Positions 61,420 to 64,000 of a stretch of DNA of 64,000 bases are shown piece after piece (position 1 is the stretch's first letter; each line of letters opens with the position of its first letter). The position numbers and the translations under genes are program-made. Below the pieces are notes generated by a model. The model made no database searches. It was not told the origin of the DNA and was given only the letters and a program-made list of their open reading frames with translations. The stretch is from Clostridia bacterium (GTDB lineage: Bacteria > Bacillota > Clostridia > Oscillospirales > CAG-272), in contig JAGAPG010000010.1 of NCBI GenBank assembly GCA_017623355.1, positions 32,191 through 96,190 on the forward strand, written 5' to 3'.

Positions 61420-61677
61420 ATGAGAGAGTTTGAGCATACTGTAAAGGATGAGCTCGGAATTCACGCGCGTCCTGCAGGACTGTTAGTGAAAAAAGCGAAG
61501 GAATACGAAAGTGAAATAATTATAGAAAAGGGAGAAAAAAGCGCAGTTGCCACAAAGCTTATAGCGATAATGGGACTTTGTGTCAAATGTAACGATATTA
61601 TAAAAATAAAGATAAGTGGCTCTGATGAGGAAAAAGCAGAAAAGGAGCTAAAGGAATTTTTAGGAGCAAATTTCTGA
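61420..61677 (+). CDS. ptsH: Phosphocarrier protein HPr, lacking the regulatory Ser46
   Basis: An 85-residue HPr. The phosphorylated His15 is in GIHARPAG. In the usual HPr of Firmicutes Ser46 (KSIMGVMSL) is the target of HPr kinase; here the same stretch reads ATKLIAIMGLCVK, with Lys or Leu at the aligned position, so kinase control appears lost. The first part and C-terminal helix (EEKAEKELKEFLG) are normal. It starts 4 bases after the EIICBA gene and ends one base before ptsI. Whether another HPr exists in the genome cannot be seen. Confidence 0.93.
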   Translation: MREFEHTVKDELGIHARPAGLLVKKAKEYESEIIIEKGEKSAVATKLIAIMGLCVKCNDIIKIKISGSDEEKAEKELKEFLGANF

Positions 61678-61678
61678 T

Positions 61679-63313
61679 ATGTTGATATTCAAAGGAAACG
61701 GTGTTTACGGCGCATATGCCATAGGTAAGGCGAGTGTTTTCAAAAGAGGCGGAAAAGCTGTTTTAAGAAAAAAGATAAGTAATGTTCAAGGCGAGATAGA
61801 ACGGCTTTATGAAGCAAAAAATCAAGCGCTTTTAGAGCTGGAAGAAATATATAAAAAAGCCCTTTATGAAATAGGTGAGGCGAACGCGCAGATATTTGAG
61901 ATTCATATGATGATGGTTGACGACGAGGATTATAATGAATCTATATTGAATATTATAAGAACTCAGCTTGTAAATGCGGAGTATGCCGTTTCCTTGACAG
62001 GCGAGAATTTTGCTGAAATGTTTTCGTCTATGGAAGATAGCTATATGCAAGCAAGAGCAAGCGATGTAAAGGATATTTCAAACAGAATAATAGCCTGCCT
62101 GTTAGATAAAAACGATAAAAAAATCGATTTTGGTGAAAAAATAATTATATGTGCCGATGATCTTGCTCCAAGTGAAACCGTATCACTTAATAAGGATATG
62201 GTAATAGCATTCGTTACAGAGCAAGGAACAGGAAATTCACATACTGCTATATTGGCAAGAAATATGAATATTCCCGCTGTTGTAAATGTCGGAGAAGGCT
62301 TTTTGGAACGAATACGTGATAATGATCTTCTTATAATAGACGGATATAACGGAGAAATTATCGCAGCTCCGGATGCCGATACGCTCAGCAAGTATAAGGC
62401 TCTTCAAAAGCAGGATATCGAAAAAAAGCAGCTTTTGCAAAAGCTCAAGGGAAAAGAAAATATAACTCTTGACGGCAAAAAAATAAACGTATTTGCCAAT
62501 ATAGGCAGCCCTGATAATATCGGATCAGTTCTTTTAAACGATGCAGGCGGAATAGGGCTTTTCAGAAGCGAATTTTTATATCTCGAAAAGGATCGTTTTC
62601 CTACTGAGGATGAGCAGTTTTATTCGTATAAAAAGGTTCTGGAGAGCATGGGCGGTAAAAAGGTCATTATCAGAACACTTGATATTGGCGCGGATAAACA
62701 GATAGATTATTTTAATATGGACAAGGAAGAAAATCCTGCGCTTGGTGTAAGGGCAATCAGAATATGCTTGACGCGCCCGGATATATTTAAAACTCAGCTA
62801 AGAGCTCTTTACAGAGCCTCAGTTTACGGAAATCTTGGAATTATGTTTCCTATGATAACGAGCGAAAAGGAGCTGAAGCAGGTTCTTGAAATATGCGATG
62901 ATGTTAAAAAAGAACTTAAAAAAACAAATATAAAATATTCAGATAAAATAGAGATCGGAATAATGATAGAAACGCCTGCATCTGCAATAATAAGCGATAA
63001 GCTTGCTCCGCTGGTTGATTTTTTTAGCATAGGCACTAACGATCTTACACAGTATACCTTGGCGTGTGATAGACAAAATTCAAAGCTATCGCCGTTTTGC
63101 GATCCTCATAACGAGGCAATATTGCGACTTATAAGATATTCAGCGAATAGCGCTCATAAATACGGCAAATGGATAGGAATTTGCGGAGAGTTAGCCGCAG
63201 ATTTGACACTTACAGAGGAGTTTTTGAGAATAGGAATAGACGAGCTTTCCGTATCTCCGCCATATATTTTGAAATTGCGAGATAAAATAAGAAATATTAG
63301 ACTTGATGATTGA
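61679..63313 (+). CDS. ptsI: PTS enzyme I (phosphoenolpyruvate-protein phosphotransferase)
   Basis: A 544-residue enzyme I that takes phosphate from PEP and passes it to HPr. The active His is His188 in GTGNSHTAILARNMNIPAVV. The C-terminal PEP-binding barrel has GLFRSEFLYLEKDRFPTE, MIETPASAIISDKLAP, FSIGTNDLTQYTLACDR and the Cys motif GICGELAAD. It is slightly shorter than the usual 570 residues. The start is one base after the ptsH stop, so translation is coupled. A GC-rich hairpin follows. Confidence 0.96.
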   Translation: MLIFKGNGVYGAYAIGKASVFKRGGKAVLRKKISNVQGEIERLYEAKNQALLELEEIYKKALYEIGEANAQIFEIHMMMVDDEDYNESILNIIRTQLVNAEYAVSLTGENFAEMFSSMEDSYMQARASDVKDISNRIIACLLDKNDKKIDFGEKIIICADDLAPSETVSLNKDMVIAFVTEQGTGNSHTAILARNMNIPAVVNVGEGFLERIRDNDLLIIDGYNGEIIAAPDADTLSKYKALQKQDIEKKQLLQKLKGKENITLDGKKINVFANIGSPDNIGSVLLNDAGGIGLFRSEFLYLEKDRFPTEDEQFYSYKKVLESMGGKKVIIRTLDIGADKQIDYFNMDKEENPALGVRAIRICLTRPDIFKTQLRALYRASVYGNLGIMFPMITSEKELKQVLEICDDVKKELKKTNIKYSDKIEIGIMIETPASAIISDKLAPLVDFFSIGTNDLTQYTLACDRQNSKLSPFCDPHNEAILRLIRYSANSAHKYGKWIGICGELAADLTLTEEFLRIGIDELSVSPPYILKLRDKIRNIRLDD

Positions 63314-63314
63314 A

Positions 63315-63340
63315 ATGAGCGCGGCATTTGCCGCGCTCAT
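63315..63340 (+). terminator. GC-rich hairpin after ptsI
   Basis: A perfect 11-bp stem (atgagcgcggc / gccgcgctcat) with loop attt, starting one base after the stop. Only TCATATT follows, so it may be a weak terminator or a 3' end stabiliser. Confidence 0.65.
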
Positions 63341-63345
63341 TCATA

Positions 63346-63374
63346 TTGACATCAAAACTCATACGTGATATAAT
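63346..63374 (+). promoter_or_regulatory. Promoter of the last small membrane protein gene
   Basis: TTGACA (63346-63351), 17 bases, TATAAT (63369-63374) preceded by TGA: a perfect consensus. The leader is about 16 bases. Confidence 0.9.
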
Positions 63375-63396
63375 TAAATAAAGAGGTGAAGTTATT

Positions 63397-63741
63397 GTGT
63401 ATAATGTAGTTATGGATATTATGAAAAAGCTTTTTGTTATAACTCCAACTGCAATAGTTTTGATTTTTATAATTATGCTTATAAAGAATGCATTAACTAC
63501 ATATTCAAAAAGCGTTCAACAGGATGTTTCGGAATACGAGCCTCACAAAACGGTTATAAGAGCCGAGGTCGTGGAAAAAAGAGAGCAAAATGGGTATAAG
63601 CTCATAGCCTTTAAAATAAGCGATAACGAAAAACGAGAATTTTCCGTATCATCATCTCTTTATAAAAAGCTGAAAATAGGAGATAAGGGAAGACTTTCTC
63701 ATACAGAGGATAAATTTCATTATTTCAAGCTGATAAAATAA
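63397..63741 (+). CDS. Small membrane-anchored protein, DUF2500-like
   Basis: A 114-residue protein with one membrane helix at about residues 12-33 and a small beta-rich domain (HKTVIRAEVVEKREQ, YKLIAFKISDNEKREFSV, IGDKGRLSHTEDKF). The order and spacing of strands match the protein at 58822, and both resemble DUF2500-type proteins. Function unknown. The GTG at 63397 is 10 bases after AGAGG; the next in-frame ATG (63412) is 25 bases away, so GTG is preferred. Confidence 0.68.
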   Translation: MYNVVMDIMKKLFVITPTAIVLIFIIMLIKNALTTYSKSVQQDVSEYEPHKTVIRAEVVEKREQNGYKLIAFKISDNEKREFSVSSSLYKKLKIGDKGRLSHTEDKFHYFKLIK

Positions 63742-63863
63742 AAAAGCTACGGAGAATGGGTGATGTTCTTAACGGAGAATTTGAAAAGCGCTATTAAGTG
63801 CGAGCATCGCATTTGACTAGTCAAACGCAAATGGGCTAAGCCCAAACCCATATTACAAGCAGA

Positions 63864-63908
63864 AAGAGCAAGAGTAAAAGGATAAACTTCCTTCTATTCT
63901 TGCTCTTG
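63864..63908 (+). terminator. Terminator near the window end
   Basis: aagagcaagagta (63864-63876) pairs with tattcttgctctt over 13 positions with one G-U pair, an inner aagga/tcctt stem adds stability, and GTTTTTTATT follows. Confidence 0.75.
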
Positions 63909-63920
63909 TTTTTTATTCTG

Positions 63921-64000
63921 TCGATATGTCAACTTCGTTGACTCGATATGCTTTCGCTATGCTCAAGCTCGATATATTGTCGCTACGCGTCAATTCGATA
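63921..64000. repeat. Hairpin array 3 (palindromic repeat cluster, continues past the window)
   Basis: tcgatat occurs at 63921, 63943 and 63969, and tcgata at 63995, i.e. every 22-26 bases. Between them are small inverted repeats: gtcaac-ttc-gttgac, gctt...aagc and attg...caat. The array is cut by the window edge. Confidence 0.7.

Larger units (their letters stand above)
63742..64000. other. Non-coding end region with palindromes and hairpin array 3
   Basis: No intact gene. Short frames here (for example ending LNGEFEKRY near 63796) look like fragments. The palindromes tttgact/agtcaaa (about 63815-63830) and tgggct-a-agccca follow, then a terminator and array 3. Confidence 0.45.

Overview
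The window reads as chromosomal DNA of a low-GC, anaerobic, probably gut-dwelling Clostridia-type Firmicute. Evidence: S18 with a Cys-pair metal site, an rpoB-rpoC pair with Clostridia-like sequence, aggagg-type ribosome binding sites, consensus sigma-A promoters, a trimeric NAD-linked [FeFe]-hydrogenase, a 2-hydroxyacyl-CoA dehydratase activase system, a general PTS, a bile-salt-hydrolase-like amidase and large secreted BspA/CotH/dockerin proteins. No species is assigned. There is no complete insertion sequence, prophage or CRISPR array.

Layout. 1-9.3 kb holds the end of rpsF, then ssb and rpsR, convergent rpsT, and an isolated rpoB-rpoC operon. 9.3-13.1 kb (minus) encodes a giant secreted LRR-dockerin-CotH protein. 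13.2-17.1 kb holds asnA, a DMT permease, a YcxB-like protein, tRNA-Leu and a membrane-bound XRE regulator. 17.3-22 kb has gdhA with a possible catabolite operator, a CofE-like ligase and a polysaccharide deacetylase lipoprotein. 22-25.3 kb has a D-2-hydroxyacid dehydrogenase and a YgjP-type peptidase (minus), then smpB, an acyltransferase and the tmRNA gene. 25.4-26.2 kb is a small accessory segment: a short pyrophosphatase-like gene between two arrays of small hairpins. 26.2-35 kb contains the bile-salt-hydrolase-like enzyme, two glycosyltransferases, a split dehydratase activase/dehydratase pair, a RadC protein, tRNA-Arg and remnants of a decayed element. 35-45.5 kb contains araM, a glycerophosphodiesterase and a HAD phosphatase, a BspA lipoprotein with Cys repeats, an ABC exporter, a YwaF protein and purC. 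45.8-51.7 kb has a Cthe_2159-like beta-helix lipoprotein and a minus-strand capsule operon (phosphatase, co-polymerase, tyrosine kinase, polymerase/ligase). 51.9-58.7 kb has a B12-binding radical SAM protein and an operon of Mrp plus HydC-HydB-HydA. 58.8-63.7 kb is a PTS operon (EIICBA, HPr, EI) between two small membrane proteins. The window ends in a third hairpin array.

How the parts fit. The cell imports sugar by PTS, disposes of reductant through the bifurcating-type hydrogenase, and assimilates ammonia with GdhA and AsnA. Its surface is shaped by capsule genes, the deacetylase and Cys-repeat/LRR secreted proteins. Almost every promoter I could place has a 17-base spacer and a TGN extension of the -10 box, most often TGA. 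Points most worth checking are the HPr lacking Ser46, a probably leaderless mRNA, tmRNA inside the smpB operon, acidic tails on both large RNA polymerase subunits, the hairpin arrays, and one Cys-repeat module shared by three secreted proteins.
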